Assembly (NCBI RefSeq): GCF_012939955.1
Contig: NZ_SPMY01000011.1
Coordinates: forward strand, 1 to 64,000
Direction of reading: 5' to 3'
Origin: Candidatus Accumulibacter phosphatis
GTDB lineage: Bacteria > Pseudomonadota > Gammaproteobacteria > Burkholderiales > Rhodocyclaceae
DNA length: 64,000 bases
Shown: positions 36,399 to 46,221 of the stretch, in pieces
How positions within the stretch are numbered: position 1 is the first letter of the stretch
Layout of the letters: every line of letters starts with the position of its first letter
Made by a program: the position numbers and the translations under genes
The notes under the pieces: generated by a model
What the model saw: the letters and a program-made list of their open reading frames with translations, nothing else
What the model was told of the DNA's origin: nothing
Database searches by the model: none

Positions 36399-36431
36399 CA
36401 TGGCCTCAGGTTCTTCAGCGCGCCACGGCAG

Positions 36432-37610
36432 TCAGACCGCCCCCACCGCCCGCAGCCGCTCGATCGCGGCCTCATCCCAGCCGAGTTCCAGCAAAATCGC
36501 GTCGCTGTGCTCCCCGAGCGCCGGCACGGCGTCCATGCGCGGCGTGAAGGAATCGACCTGACCGGGTGGCAGCAGGGCCGGGATCGGGCCGCACGGGGTA
36601 TCGACCTCGGTCCAGCGGCCGCGCGCCTTGAGCTGCGGGTGCTCCCAGACGTCGTGCATGTCGTTCATGCGCGCGTTGGCAATCTGCGCGGCGTCGAGCC
36701 TGGCGATCAGCTGCTCGGAGCTGAGGCGCGCGAAGCGCGCGTCGATTAGCGCGCGCAGCTCGTCACGTGCCTGCGTGCGCCGCGAGTTCGACGAAAAGCG
36801 CGCGTCGCTGGCCAGCTCGGGCAATTCGAGCACCTGCGCGCAGAAGACCTGCCACTCGCGCTCGTTCTGCAGGCCGAGCATCACCGTCTTGCCGTCACCG
36901 GCGGTAAACGGACCGTAGGGAAAGATGGTCGCGTGCGCGGCGCCGGCGCGCGGCGGTGGCGGCGCACCGTCAAAAGCGTAGTACAGCGGATAACTCATCC
37001 ACTCGACCATGCTTTCGAGCATCGACACTTCGATGTGGCAGCCGCGCCCAGTCCTGCCTCGCTGCAAAAGTGCGGCCAGGATGTTGCTCTGCGCGTACAT
37101 CCCGGCCGAGATGTCGGCGACCGAGCAGCCGGCCTTGGCAGGCGCGTCAGGCAGGCCGGTCACCGAGAGGAAGCCCGACTCGCTCTGGATCAGCAGGTCG
37201 TAGGCTTTCTTGTCGCGATAAGGCCCGTCGCTGCCATAACCGGAGATGTCGCAGACGATCAGCCGCGGATGTCGTTCGCGCAGCGCTTCGTACGACAGGC
37301 CGAGACGCGCGGCAGCGCCGGGGGCGAGGTTTTGCACCAGCACGTCGGCCTGTTCCAGCAGCTTGCGCAGGATAGCCTCTGCCTCGGCATGCTTGACGTC
37401 CAGCGTCAGACTCTCCTTCGAGCGGTTGGTCCACACGAAATGCGACGCCAGGCCACGCACGCGCTCGTCGTAGGCACGCGCAAAATCGCCGGTTCGCGGT
37501 CGTTCGACCTTGATCACGCGGGCGCCAAGATCAGCCAACTGGCGGGTGCAGAATGGCGCGGCGATGGCGTGTTCGAGAGTGACTACGGTGATGCCGTCGA
37601 GCGGGCGCAT
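36432..37610 (-). CDS. CaiB/BaiF-family CoA-transferase
   Basis: This 392-residue family III CoA-transferase moves CoA between carboxylic acids. Family features are LEHAIAAPFCTRQLADLGARVIKVERP, VQNLAPGAAARLGLSYEAL, CDISGYGSDGPYRDKKAYDLLIQSESG (with the Asp that forms the acyl anhydride) and GRGCHIEVSMLESMVEWM. The stop is 10 bases before the downstream acyl-CoA dehydrogenase gene region's partner on the same strand: the dehydrogenase (38781-37621) lies upstream and the two form an operon, suggesting activation then oxidation of an organic acid. Confidence 0.9.
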   Translation of the reverse strand: MRPLDGITVVTLEHAIAAPFCTRQLADLGARVIKVERPRTGDFARAYDERVRGLASHFVWTNRSKESLTLDVKHAEAEAILRKLLEQADVLVQNLAPGAAARLGLSYEALRERHPRLIVCDISGYGSDGPYRDKKAYDLLIQSESGFLSVTGLPDAPAKAGCSVADISAGMYAQSNILAALLQRGRTGRGCHIEVSMLESMVEWMSYPLYYAFDGAPPPPRAGAAHATIFPYGPFTAGDGKTVMLGLQNEREWQVFCAQVLELPELASDARFSSNSRRTQARDELRALIDARFARLSSEQLIARLDAAQIANARMNDMHDVWEHPQLKARGRWTEVDTPCGPIPALLPPGQVDSFTPRMDAVPALGEHSDAILLELGWDEAAIERLRAVGAV

Positions 37611-37620
37611 GGCAGGCTTC

Positions 37621-38781
37621 CTAGAACGAGCGCGGCAACCCGAGCAGGTGCTCGGCGACGTAGGAAAAGATCAGATTGGTCGAGATCGGCGCCACCTGGT
37701 AGAGGCGCGTCTCGCGGAACTTGCGCTCGATGTCGTACTCGGTGGCGAAGCCGAAGCCGCCGTGTGTCTGCAGGCAGACGTTGGCCGCCTCCCACGAGGC
37801 TTTGGCGGCGAGATACTTGGCCATGTTCGCTTCGGCACCGCAGGGCTGCTGCGCGTCGAACAGCGCGCAGGCCTTGAAGCGCATCAGGTTGGCCGCCTCG
37901 ACTTCGATGAAAGCCTCGGCAATCGGAAACTGCACGCCCTGGTTCTGGCCGATCGGGCGCTCGAAGACGACGCGCTCGCGGGCGTAGCGGCTGGCACGTT
38001 CGACGAACCAGTAGCCGTCGCCGATGCACTCGGCGGCGATCAGCGCGCGCTCGGCGTTGAGGCCTTCGAGAATGTACTTGAAGCCCTGGCCTTCCTCGCC
38101 GATCCGATTCTCTTCGGGAATCTCCAGATTGTCGAAGAACAGTTCGTTGGTTTCGTGATTGACCATGTTGGCGATCGGCTGCACGCGCAAACCATTGCCA
38201 ATGGCTTGTTGCAGATCGACGATGAAGATCGACATCCCTGCAGACTTCTTCGTCACCTCGGCGCGTGGCGTGGTGCGCGCCAGCAGGACCATCAGGTCCG
38301 AGTGCTGGACGCGCGAAATCCAGACTTTCTGGCCGTTGACCACGTAGCGGCCGTCCTTTTTCACGGCGCTGGTCTTGATGCGCGTGGTGTCGGTGCCGGC
38401 GCCGGGCTCGGTGACCGCCATCGCCTGGATGCGCAGCTTGCCGGCAGCGATGTCCGGCAGGTATTTTTCTTTCTGCGCCCGGCTGCCGCTGCGCAGCAGC
38501 GTGCCCATGTTGTACATCTGGCCATGCACGGCCGCCGCGTTGCCGCCGCTACGATTGAGCTCTTCCATGATCACGCTCGCCGCCGTCAGACCCAGGCCCG
38601 AGCCGCCGTATTCCTCGGGAATCATCGCCGACAGCCAGCCGGCGCCGATCAGCGCATCGACAAAAGCTTCGGGATAGCCGCGCTGCGCGTCGATCTGGCG
38701 AAAATACGCGTCCGGAAACTGGCTGCAGAGGTCGCGCACGGCAGCGCGGATTTCCTGGTATTCGTCGGGGGTGTCGAGCAT
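37621..38781 (-). CDS. Acyl-CoA dehydrogenase
   Basis: This 386-residue flavoenzyme oxidises acyl-CoA to enoyl-CoA. It begins MLDTPDEYQEIRAAVRDLC at ATG 38781 with GAGG upstream. Family motifs: AMIPEEYGGSGLGL, MAVTEPGAGTDTTRIKT (FAD/substrate), GQKVWISRVQHSD, QTHGGFGFATEYDIERKFRETRL. The usual catalytic Glu region lies in the last motif. Ten bases separate it from the CoA-transferase. The acyl chain cannot be named. Confidence 0.92.
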   Translation of the reverse strand: MLDTPDEYQEIRAAVRDLCSQFPDAYFRQIDAQRGYPEAFVDALIGAGWLSAMIPEEYGGSGLGLTAASVIMEELNRSGGNAAAVHGQMYNMGTLLRSGSRAQKEKYLPDIAAGKLRIQAMAVTEPGAGTDTTRIKTSAVKKDGRYVVNGQKVWISRVQHSDLMVLLARTTPRAEVTKKSAGMSIFIVDLQQAIGNGLRVQPIANMVNHETNELFFDNLEIPEENRIGEEGQGFKYILEGLNAERALIAAECIGDGYWFVERASRYARERVVFERPIGQNQGVQFPIAEAFIEVEAANLMRFKACALFDAQQPCGAEANMAKYLAAKASWEAANVCLQTHGGFGFATEYDIERKFRETRLYQVAPISTNLIFSYVAEHLLGLPRSF

Positions 38782-39011
38782 GGAGACCTCGTGGTTTCTT
38801 GGGGGAATGGCCGCCTGCAAGCAGCGGCCAGATTGTGCTTCAGACGCTGCCGCGGGGCAAGGCTGCTGCTGGACGGGCTTCGTGCCAGGGTTTGCGTGAA
38901 CCAGATGGCGTCCGCAACACCGCCAGCAACAACAGTTGCGCCAGGCCGAACAGCCACAGCGGCGCGGCGCTGGCGGGTGGCTGCAGCAAGGCCAGCGCAT
39001 CCCCCAGCCAC

Positions 39012-39036
39012 CGTCATTGCGAGGAGGCGCGTGCCT
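39012..39036. repeat. Partial family B repeat
   Basis: CGTCATTGCGAGGAGGCGCG matches the outer end of the family B hairpin repeat and then diverges. Confidence 0.55.
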
Positions 39037-39080
39037 GCTGTCGCGCCGCAACGTCATCCTCCATGTCATAATCCCGGCCC

Positions 39081-41359
39081 ATGACCGACCCCAGCCCTAG
39101 CGGCAGCGCCGACGCCGCTGCCGCAGACTCTGCCGCCGCCTTTGTCGCCCGCTGGCGCGCGGCCGACGGTTCCGAGCTGGCCAACTATCAGCTCTTCGTC
39201 ACCGACCTCTGTCGGCTGCTCGACGTCCCCTCCCCCGACCCGGCACACGACGATAGCCGCGACAATGCCTACGTCTTCGAGCGCCGCGTCAGCTTTCGCC
39301 ACGGCGACGGCAGCTCGTCGAGCGGGCGCATCGACTGCTACAAGCGCGGCCATTTCGTTCTCGAAGCCAAGAAGATCCGCCTCGTCGCTGCCAGCAAGGG
39401 TTTCGACGATGCCTTGCAGCGGGCGCGCGGCCAGGCCGAAAGCTACGCTCGCGCGCTGCCCGCCGACGATGGCCGGCCGCCGTTCCTGGTCGTCGTCGAT
39501 GTCGGCCACGTCATCGAACTGTACGCCGAGTTCACACGCTCTGGCGCCACCTACACCCCTTTCCCCCGACCCGCGCTCGCATCGCATCAAACTCGCCGAC
39601 CTCGCCGAGCCCGGCATCCGCGAGCGCCTGCAGATGCTGTGGCGCGACCCGCTGGCGCTGGACCCGACGCGCGTCTCGGCGCGCGTCACGCGCGCGATCG
39701 CCGGCCACTTGGCACGCATCGCCCGCACGCTCGAAGGCGCCGGCCATCACCCCGAACTCGTCGCCGGCTTCCTCACCCGCTGCCTGTTCTCGATGTTCGC
39801 CGAAGATGTCGGCCTGCTGCCCCGGGAGAATGGCCAGGGCGCTTTCACCACCTTGCTCCAAACCCTGCAGAACAGTCCGCAGCAATTCGTGCCGCTGCTC
39901 GCCGCGCTGTGGCGCGAGATGGACGCCGGCGGCTTCTCCGTCGTCCTGCGCGCCACGCTGCCGCGCTTCAACGGCAAGCTCTTCAAGCAGCCGGAAGTGA
40001 TCGCCCTGGATCGCGAGCAGATCGGCCTGCTGCTACAGGCCGCGCACGCCGACTGGACGCAGGTCGAACCGGCGATCTTCGGCACCCTGCTCGAACGCGC
40101 ACTGACGCCCAGCGAGCGGCACGCACTCGGCGCCCACTACACGCCGCGTGCCTACGTCGAACGCCTGGTCCTGCCGACCGTCGTCGAGCCGCTGCGCGGC
40201 GAATGGCGCAACGTCCAGGCGGCGGCCCTGCTGCTCGCCAACGAAGGCAGGCTCGACGCCGCGCGTGCCGAAGTCGACGCCTTCCACCACCGCCTGTGCC
40301 AGATTCGCGTCCTCGATCCGGCCTGCGGCTCGGCGAATTTCCTCTACGTGACGCTCGAACACATGAAGCGCCTCGAAGGCGAAGTGCTCGACCAGTTGCA
40401 CGCTTTCGGGCGCGGCCAGCAACGCCTCGAAGCCGCAGGACTGACCGTCGACCCGCAGCAGTTCCTCGGCCTCGAACTCAACCCGCGCGCCGCCGCCATC
40501 GCCGAACTGGTGCTCTGGATCGGCTACCTGCAATGGCACTTCCGCACCAGCGGCAGCGGCCTGCCGCCGCAACCGATCCTCAAGGACTTCCGCAACATCG
40601 AATGCCGCGACGCCGTGCTGGCCTGCGATGGCATCGAAATAGTCGTCGACGAGCGCGGCGTCCCGGTCAGCGGCTGGAACGGCGTGACCACGAAAACCCA
40701 CCCGGTGACCGGCGAGCAGGTGCCCGACGAAAACGCCCGCACGCCACTGCAGCGCTATATCAACCCGCGCCAGGCGACTCGAAAAACTGCGCAGCGGCGA
40801 AGCGCTCAGCGCCAGGGAAAAAACCATCCACGAGCAGGGCCTGGTCAGCGTGCTGAAGACGCTGCACGACGAACTCGACGCCGCGGTGCTCGACGCCTAT
40901 GGCTGGAGCGACCTCACCAGCGCACTCGCCAACCCGGAGCAGAAAGACGCGGCCGGCGAAACCCTGCTCGTGCGCCTGGTCGCGTTGAACGCCGAACGTG
41001 CGGCGGAAGAAGCGCGCGGCCAGGTGCGCTGGCTGCGGCCGGAATACCAGCACCCGGCCGCCGTGGCGAGCCACTCGCCGCTGGCTATCGGCGATCCGGA
41101 CGTTAAACAGGCTGCGCTGACCACCGCCGTGGCGACAAGTCCCAGCGCACGCCAGGCCTGGCCGGCGGCACTGCCCGAACAGGTCGCCGCCGTCGCCAAG
41201 GTGCTGGCAGCCGCAGCTGTACCGCTTTCGGAAGCCGAGCTGGCCGCACGCTTCACCGGCAAAGGGGCATGGAAAAAACGCCTGGCGCAGATCGTCGACA
41301 CGCTCGAAGCGCTCGGTCGCGTACGCCGTCAGGGAGCGCTACTGGCAAGCGCCGGCTAG
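39081..41359 (+). pseudogene. MmeI-like (type IIL) restriction-methyltransferase, internally deleted
   Basis: The N-terminal part has a PD-(D/E)xK-like nuclease region ([19 protein letters not shown]), then a helical linker and the methylase motif I ([21 protein letters not shown]). After motif I the protein reaches LQRYINPRQ and jumps to [22 protein letters not shown] and the family C-terminus ([18 protein letters not shown]). The motif IV NPPF/Y and the whole target-recognition domain are missing, so methylation is lost. A separate frame break at a C5 run (39563-39567) looks like a sequence error. No modification partner is seen. Confidence 0.85.
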
Positions 41360-41394
41360 TCCAGTGTTGCATTCACTGCGCACGGCGCTCGCTA

Positions 41395-42192
41395 CTACCA
41401 GGTTCTCGATGCGCCGGCCCCGGATGCTCCTGCCTCGGGGTCGCCTGGTGGCACGGTGACCGTGGCTTGGCTCCTGGCGTCACGCCGTTGATGTCGCGCT
41501 TCGCGGGCCAGCGCGCGAAGTTCGTTGCACTTGCCGACGATGTTCACCAGCACGCTGGCGGTCCAGGCGAAGGTGAACATGCCCGAAATGGCGATGATCG
41601 GGGAGAGCATGTACCACTCATCGGACAGCACCCGGTGGGTGCCAAGCGTGGTGTAGGACAGCGCCGCGAAACGTGCAGCGGCAGCCCATACCGGGATGAT
41701 CCCGCCGTACACGAGGGCTGCCGACCAGAGAATGATCGACATCAGGTGCAGACCGAGCATCCTGAAGACGGTGAAGCCAAGCAAGAGGTCAACGCTCCAC
41801 CAACCCGAACGCTGCTCGATGCGCTGGGCGCGCTTGTCGAAGCGGCCGACAAGCAGACGCATGCCGATGGCCTGCAGGATGACGACGGCGACGAGAACCC
41901 CGCCACCAAACAGGATGTCCGGCAAAGGCAGCGCCTCGATCATCGGCAACTTCGCCTCGACGTAGGCTTCCGTCGACGCCAACTCGACGGGTAGCTGCTT
42001 GACCGCTGTCGTGGGGAGCTTGACCAGTTCGTGGGGCACTTTCTCGACGGCCTTCGGAAGCCGCGACAACTCCGTTTCGACCCGTTCTGCCACGGGTGCC
42101 AGCTTGACCACGTCATCCGTCAACGCACCGGCAAGCGAAGCCTTTGGCGGCAGCTCCTGTGCGGTTTTCCCACTCCCTGTCGTATCGGCCAC
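41395..42192 (-). CDS. Ion-channel-like membrane protein
   Basis: About 265 residues from GTG 42192, which has GGGGAG upstream. A polar N-terminal region (to ~80) is followed by hydrophobic segments (ILFGGGVLVAVVILQAIGM, LLLGFTVFRMLGLHLMSIIL, IIPVWAAAARFAALSYTTLG and MLSPIIAISGMFTFAWTASVLV). SYTTLG sits where a two-helix potassium channel has its pore loop, but it lacks the TVGYG filter. The C-terminus is charged. A channel-like fold is an inference. Confidence 0.65.
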   Translation of the reverse strand: MADTTGSGKTAQELPPKASLAGALTDDVVKLAPVAERVETELSRLPKAVEKVPHELVKLPTTAVKQLPVELASTEAYVEAKLPMIEALPLPDILFGGGVLVAVVILQAIGMRLLVGRFDKRAQRIEQRSGWWSVDLLLGFTVFRMLGLHLMSIILWSAALVYGGIIPVWAAAARFAALSYTTLGTHRVLSDEWYMLSPIIAISGMFTFAWTASVLVNIVGKCNELRALAREARHQRRDARSQATVTVPPGDPEAGASGAGASRTW

Positions 42193-42458
42193 TATGGACA
42201 ACTCCCCAGCTGAAACCAGCGCAAGCAAATGTATTGACGAGCCTCTCGGTCGCACCCCCCGGTAGGTGGCCGTTGCTCGCAAAATGCGGGCAGCGAAAAC
42301 TTCGCGCCAGCTGACTAGCATCTGCTTCTCGCCCGCCGTATGGCAAGCGGGCTACGAGTATACTAGCTCGTCCGCGGACCCGGTGTGCCTTGCCGCAGCC
42401 CCCGTGGCCAATGGGCCGGCCGTTTTGCCGGGGGAGAGGTGAGCTGACTTTGTCTCCG

Positions 42459-42608
42459 ATGTCGGGCGGCTTGCTCCATCGCGACAGGGAGACAGGCTGC
42501 AAAGTGGAAGCGACCCTTATTGATGGCCAGGGCGTAATCAAGCGGCTCTCCGGGAAGGATCTTGCTGCCCGGCTCATCGGCGACTGGCGCCGCTGCGAGA
42601 CCGAGTGA
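42459..42608 (+). CDS. Possible small protein, 49 residues
   Basis: A frame from ATG 42459 reads MSGGLLHRDRETGCKVEATL and continues to KDLAARLIGDWRRCETE before a stop. It has a protein-like composition but no convincing ribosome site and no known family. Treat as speculative. Confidence 0.25.
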   Translation: MSGGLLHRDRETGCKVEATLIDGQGVIKRLSGKDLAARLIGDWRRCETE

Positions 42609-42656
42609 AGCCCGTAGTCACAGCAATCGGAGGCGTCCATGCTACCCGCCAGTGTT

Positions 42657-42905
42657 GTGTTGCACGCAGTATGGAATCTATAGATTCCGGCTACCGCGTC
42701 GGTTTCGCGCCGCTCTCATGCTTGCTGAAGGCCGCGTCGGGAATGGTGAATGCGGCGCCACACCCCACGTCATTGCGAGGAGGCGTAGCCGACGCGGCAA
42801 TCCAGTTCCATCCTCTCACTTTTCCCAGCCGCATTGACATCGTGACAACGCGAAAAGCCAAACCTCTGGATTGCCGCGTCGGCTGCGCCTCCTCGCAATG
42901 ACGGA
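42657..42905 (+). repeat. Left copy of a ~250-bp inverted repeat (outer flank plus family B hairpin)
   Basis: Starts GTGTTGCACGCAGTATGGA, continues through a conserved flank (TTTCGCGCCGCT, GCTTGCTGAA) and ends in the family B unit CGTCATTGCGAGGAGGCG ... GGATTGCCGCGTCGGC ... CCTCGCAATGACG. It matches 46222-46467 in reverse. Between the two lie only the APC permease and SulP genes. Confidence 0.8.
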
Positions 42906-42998
42906 GGTGGGGAGATGCTTGCCGAAAGTCTCATCAAGAAAGCAACACGACACCAGTGGATCCCCGCCGGCGTACGTCGCACCATCAAGGACGAAGAC

Positions 42999-44315
42999 AT
43001 GAACGAGCCGAGCCGCAGCAGACGAATCAGCGTGAACGGGGCAATCGCCCTCGGCGTTGGCTCCATGGTCGGAGCCGGCATCTTCGCACTGATGGGCGAA
43101 GCGGCGGCGATGGCGGGATCGGCGGTCTGGCTGTCGTTTCTGGTCGCCGGGATCATTGCGCTGCTCACCGGACACTCGTTCGCACAACTCGGCGTTCGCT
43201 ATCCGTCGCGCGGCGGCGTCGTCGAGTACCTGGTGAAAGCCTACGGCCCGGGGCTCTTCTCTGGCGGCTGCTCGATCCTGTTCTATATCGCGCAGCTGAT
43301 CGGAATGGCGATGATCGCGCTGGCCTTCGGCAAGTTCAGCGCCAAGCTCCTGGACCTTGGCGAAGCGGATCTGCTGCTCTGGGAACGACTCCTGGGATCC
43401 GCTCTGATCGTCACTCTGACTGCGCTCAACCTGGTCGGCGCCAAGTTCGTCAGCTCCGCCCAGCGGCTGGTCGTCCTCGCCAACCTGGCGGTCCTCGCCC
43501 TCTTTACGGTCGCGCTGTCGATGCACGCGGACGTGGCTAGACTCGCGCTCGAAACCTGGCCCGCAGCAAGGCCGATACTCGGCAGCCTCGGCCTCACCTT
43601 CTTTGCCTTTACCGGCTTTGCCGTGGTCAGCAATGCCGCCGGGGACATGGACAACCCGACTCGCGACCTGCCGCGGGCGATGTACACCACCATCGCCATC
43701 GTCCTGGCACTCTATGTCGCCCTCGCACTGGCGGTCACGGCCACGGTCGATGAACACCATCTCACCGCGAGCGGGGCAACGCTCCTGGTCGTTGTAGCCC
43801 GCCACAACTTCGGCGAAATCGGCTTCCACATTCTGCTGCTCAGCGCCATCCTGGCCACCGTCACCTGCCTCAACGGCGGCTTCTTCGGCGCCACCAGCAT
43901 CACCTACACGCTCGCCGAGAACGGCCAGCTCCCTTCGCGCTTCGGGCAAAAGATCGGCATGAGCTATCGCGGCCTGACCATCTCCGCGTTGCTCGCCCTG
44001 CTAATGGTCAACTTCCTGACGCTGACGACCGTCGCCTCGCTGGGCAGCGCCACCTCGCTGCTGGTGTATTCCCTGGTCAACTTCGGCGCCTGGCGGCTCC
44101 TCAAGGGCGGCGGCTGGCACCGGGTCGCCATCCTGCTGAGCATCGTCGCCTGCGTTCTGGCGATCATCGTCTGGGGTTTCGACACTTTCCAGACTTCGCC
44201 CGGTTCGTTCTCGATCTTCCTCTCCTTCCTGGTCATCGCCTTCGCCGCAGAAGGCTTGCTGCAGCGCTATCACGGCCGGCGGATCCTGGCGCAGGAGCAC
44301 TGGGAGAGTTCGTGA
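42999..44315 (+). CDS. APC-superfamily amino-acid permease
   Basis: This ~438-residue inner-membrane transporter has about 12 hydrophobic segments. The first helix carries the APC substrate-backbone motif (GAIALGVGSMVGAGIFALMG), and helix 6 reads LGLTFFAFTGFAVVSNAAGDMDNPTRDLPRA. The cargo is not determined. Start ATG 42999 (MNEPSRSRRIS) with AAGGA upstream is preferred over 42915. It sits just inside the left inverted repeat and converges with the SulP gene. Confidence 0.88.
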   Translation: MNEPSRSRRISVNGAIALGVGSMVGAGIFALMGEAAAMAGSAVWLSFLVAGIIALLTGHSFAQLGVRYPSRGGVVEYLVKAYGPGLFSGGCSILFYIAQLIGMAMIALAFGKFSAKLLDLGEADLLLWERLLGSALIVTLTALNLVGAKFVSSAQRLVVLANLAVLALFTVALSMHADVARLALETWPAARPILGSLGLTFFAFTGFAVVSNAAGDMDNPTRDLPRAMYTTIAIVLALYVALALAVTATVDEHHLTASGATLLVVVARHNFGEIGFHILLLSAILATVTCLNGGFFGATSITYTLAENGQLPSRFGQKIGMSYRGLTISALLALLMVNFLTLTTVASLGSATSLLVYSLVNFGAWRLLKGGGWHRVAILLSIVACVLAIIVWGFDTFQTSPGSFSIFLSFLVIAFAAEGLLQRYHGRRILAQEHWESS

Positions 44316-44403
44316 CTGCAAGCAGCGGAAAAGCCACGGTCGATGGACTTTCCCTGCTCACGGTACCTTCCTCTCCTCTCCTGTGACCGAGCCCCCGCCT
44401 TCG

Positions 44404-46188
44404 TCAGGTCCGAGCCCTGTCGTCGCTCTTGTCGCTCTCACCGCTCTCGCCGCTGTCGATTGCTGTCGTCGCCGCGGCCGCCGCCACCTTCTCCTCGTGG
44501 TCCACGATCACCGCATGTACCGAACCGTAGATCGCGTTCGCGCCGAGCAGTTCGGTGAGGCCGTGGCGGTCGAACTGGGCGTGCAGTGCGGGAGAGACGT
44601 TGGCAAACACCAGCCGAATGCCCTGCTCGCGAAGCAGGAGGCAGACGCTGCGCAGCATCGCCGCAGCCGAGAAGTCCACGTCGCCAATCGCCGCCGCCTC
44701 GACGCACAGGCAATCCAGGGGGGCTGGCGCCCTGGTCTTTGCCAGGCCAAGGACCTCTTCGGAAAACTGCGCGCAGTTGGCGTAGTAGAGGCTGTGGCTG
44801 AAGCAATAGACCAGGAGACCGGGTGCAATCTGCTGCGCTGGGTTCAGCGGCACCATCTGCCAGCCCTTCTTGCGCTTGTCGGCGGCGATAACGGTGTTGT
44901 TGCCGCGATAGCCCCGGCGCACATGATCGAGCAGCGACAACACCATGGCCAGAACGATGCCCTGCTCGACGCCGACAACGACGACGGTGGCCGCGGTCAG
45001 CAAGGCCACCCAGAACTCGGCGCGCGCCTCGCTGTAAATCCGCCGCATGCCCTGGATATCGATCATCTTCACGGCCACCAGGAAAACGATCGCCGAGAGA
45101 ACCGCGGCCGGCAGGTAAGCCAGTGGCCCGGTCAGGAACAGCAACACCAACAGCACGATGGCACTGGTGGTGAGCTGCGAAACCTGGCTGCGGCCACCGC
45201 CACTGGCAACCATCTCGGTGTTGGTCGGGCTGCCATTGACGATGAAAGTACCGGACAGGCCGGCGCCAAGATTGGCCATTCCCAGGCCGACCATGTCGAC
45301 GTTCTCGTCGAAACGATCGTCGAAGCGGGCAGCGTAGGCGCGCGAGGTCGCCGCGCTCTGCGCAAGAATGACCACGAAACAGGCCAGGGCGATCGGCAGC
45401 AGTTTCCAGATCAGCGGCCAGCTCCAGTCGAGCTGCGGCAGCCCCAGCGTCGGCAGACCGCTGGGTACCGCGCCCAGGGTCTCGAGGTGGGCGCCGAGAT
45501 TCAGTGCCCAACTGGCCGCGATGGCCGCCAGCACGGCGATCAGTCCACCGGGAATTTTCTGCGATATCTTCCGGCCACCGACAATGATCAGCAACACCGC
45601 CAGTGACACGGCGACGGCATAGGGATTGGTTTCGCCGAGCGAGCGGACGTCGTGCAGGATCTCCGTGAGCGGGTGGTTGCCGGTGCTATGCACACCCAGC
45701 AAGCCGGAGACCTCGAGCAGCGACACCTGCACGCCGACGCCGGTGAGAAAGCCGGTGAGCACGGTGCGCGAGAGAAAATCGGCCAGAAAGCCCAGGCGCA
45801 TCACGCGTGCGAGGAACATGAAAGCCCCCGCCATCAGGGCAATCAGGCTGCACAGCGCCAGCCACTCGTCGCTCCCCCGCACCGCCATGCCGGCGAGAGC
45901 GGCGGCAACCACCGCCGCCGTCGCCGAGTCGGCATTGACCGAGAGATGGCGCGACGACCCGAAAATGGCGAACAGGCTCATCGGGATGAGAATAGTGTAC
46001 AAGCCGGTGATCACCGGCGTGCCAATGATCTTGGTGTAGCCCATCGTCCCCGGAATCGACAGCGCGGCGAGGGTGAAGCCGGCAATGACGTCGCGCCCCA
46101 CCCCTGCCCGGTCGATCGGCAGGATGCCCTGCAAAATCGGCAAGCTGAAGCCCTTGCCCTTCCCCTTGCCCTCGCTGGCCTGCGTCAT
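44404..46188 (-). CDS. SulP-family anion transporter with STAS domain
   Basis: This 594-residue inner-membrane transporter (SLC26/SulP) has the start DRAGVGRDVIAGFTLAALSIPGTMGY, a membrane core with 10-14 helices and the conserved GLGMANLGAGLSGTFIVNGSPTNTEM. The C-terminal STAS domain lies at about 440-560 (LDCLCVEAAAIGDVDFSAAAMLRS), then a serine/aspartate-rich tail. Sulfate, bicarbonate or a dicarboxylate are possible substrates. It converges with the APC permease. Confidence 0.9.
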   Translation of the reverse strand: MTQASEGKGKGKGFSLPILQGILPIDRAGVGRDVIAGFTLAALSIPGTMGYTKIIGTPVITGLYTILIPMSLFAIFGSSRHLSVNADSATAAVVAAALAGMAVRGSDEWLALCSLIALMAGAFMFLARVMRLGFLADFLSRTVLTGFLTGVGVQVSLLEVSGLLGVHSTGNHPLTEILHDVRSLGETNPYAVAVSLAVLLIIVGGRKISQKIPGGLIAVLAAIAASWALNLGAHLETLGAVPSGLPTLGLPQLDWSWPLIWKLLPIALACFVVILAQSAATSRAYAARFDDRFDENVDMVGLGMANLGAGLSGTFIVNGSPTNTEMVASGGGRSQVSQLTTSAIVLLVLLFLTGPLAYLPAAVLSAIVFLVAVKMIDIQGMRRIYSEARAEFWVALLTAATVVVVGVEQGIVLAMVLSLLDHVRRGYRGNNTVIAADKRKKGWQMVPLNPAQQIAPGLLVYCFSHSLYYANCAQFSEEVLGLAKTRAPAPLDCLCVEAAAIGDVDFSAAAMLRSVCLLLREQGIRLVFANVSPALHAQFDRHGLTELLGANAIYGSVHAVIVDHEEKVAAAAATTAIDSGESGESDKSDDRART

Positions 46189-46221
46189 TGCTGCCCTCCC
46201 TCGCTCACCCCACGCCCCCTG

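Larger units (their letters stand above)
35217..36431. other. Long gene-free region (1,215 bp)
   Basis: Open frames here lack protein features and have unusual runs (AAAAAAG near 35860-35870 and 36008-36015). The stretch holds a 37-bp near-perfect palindrome at 36163-36199 and an imperfect inverted repeat at 36331-36398. The base pattern at 35800-36060 looks weakly repetitive (GCGATGGAACGAT occurs twice), as if derived from a decayed repeat or RNA gene. Confidence 0.4.
42193..42998. other. Intergenic region with the left inverted repeat (806 bp)
   Basis: Holds one weak small frame (42459-42608) and the ~250-bp left inverted repeat (42657-42905). No further gene was recognised. Confidence 0.5.

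Noticed and set aside
38800-38990. Possible small hydrophobic gene (minus strand, LWLFGLAQLLLLAVL)
   Set aside because: There is one hydrophobic stretch but no credible start or ribosome site, and it overlaps the leader of the acyl-CoA dehydrogenase gene.
42770-42905. CRISPR-like pair of repeats
   Set aside because: Only two inverted arms with a ~65-base centre; this is a palindromic repeat unit, not a direct-repeat array.
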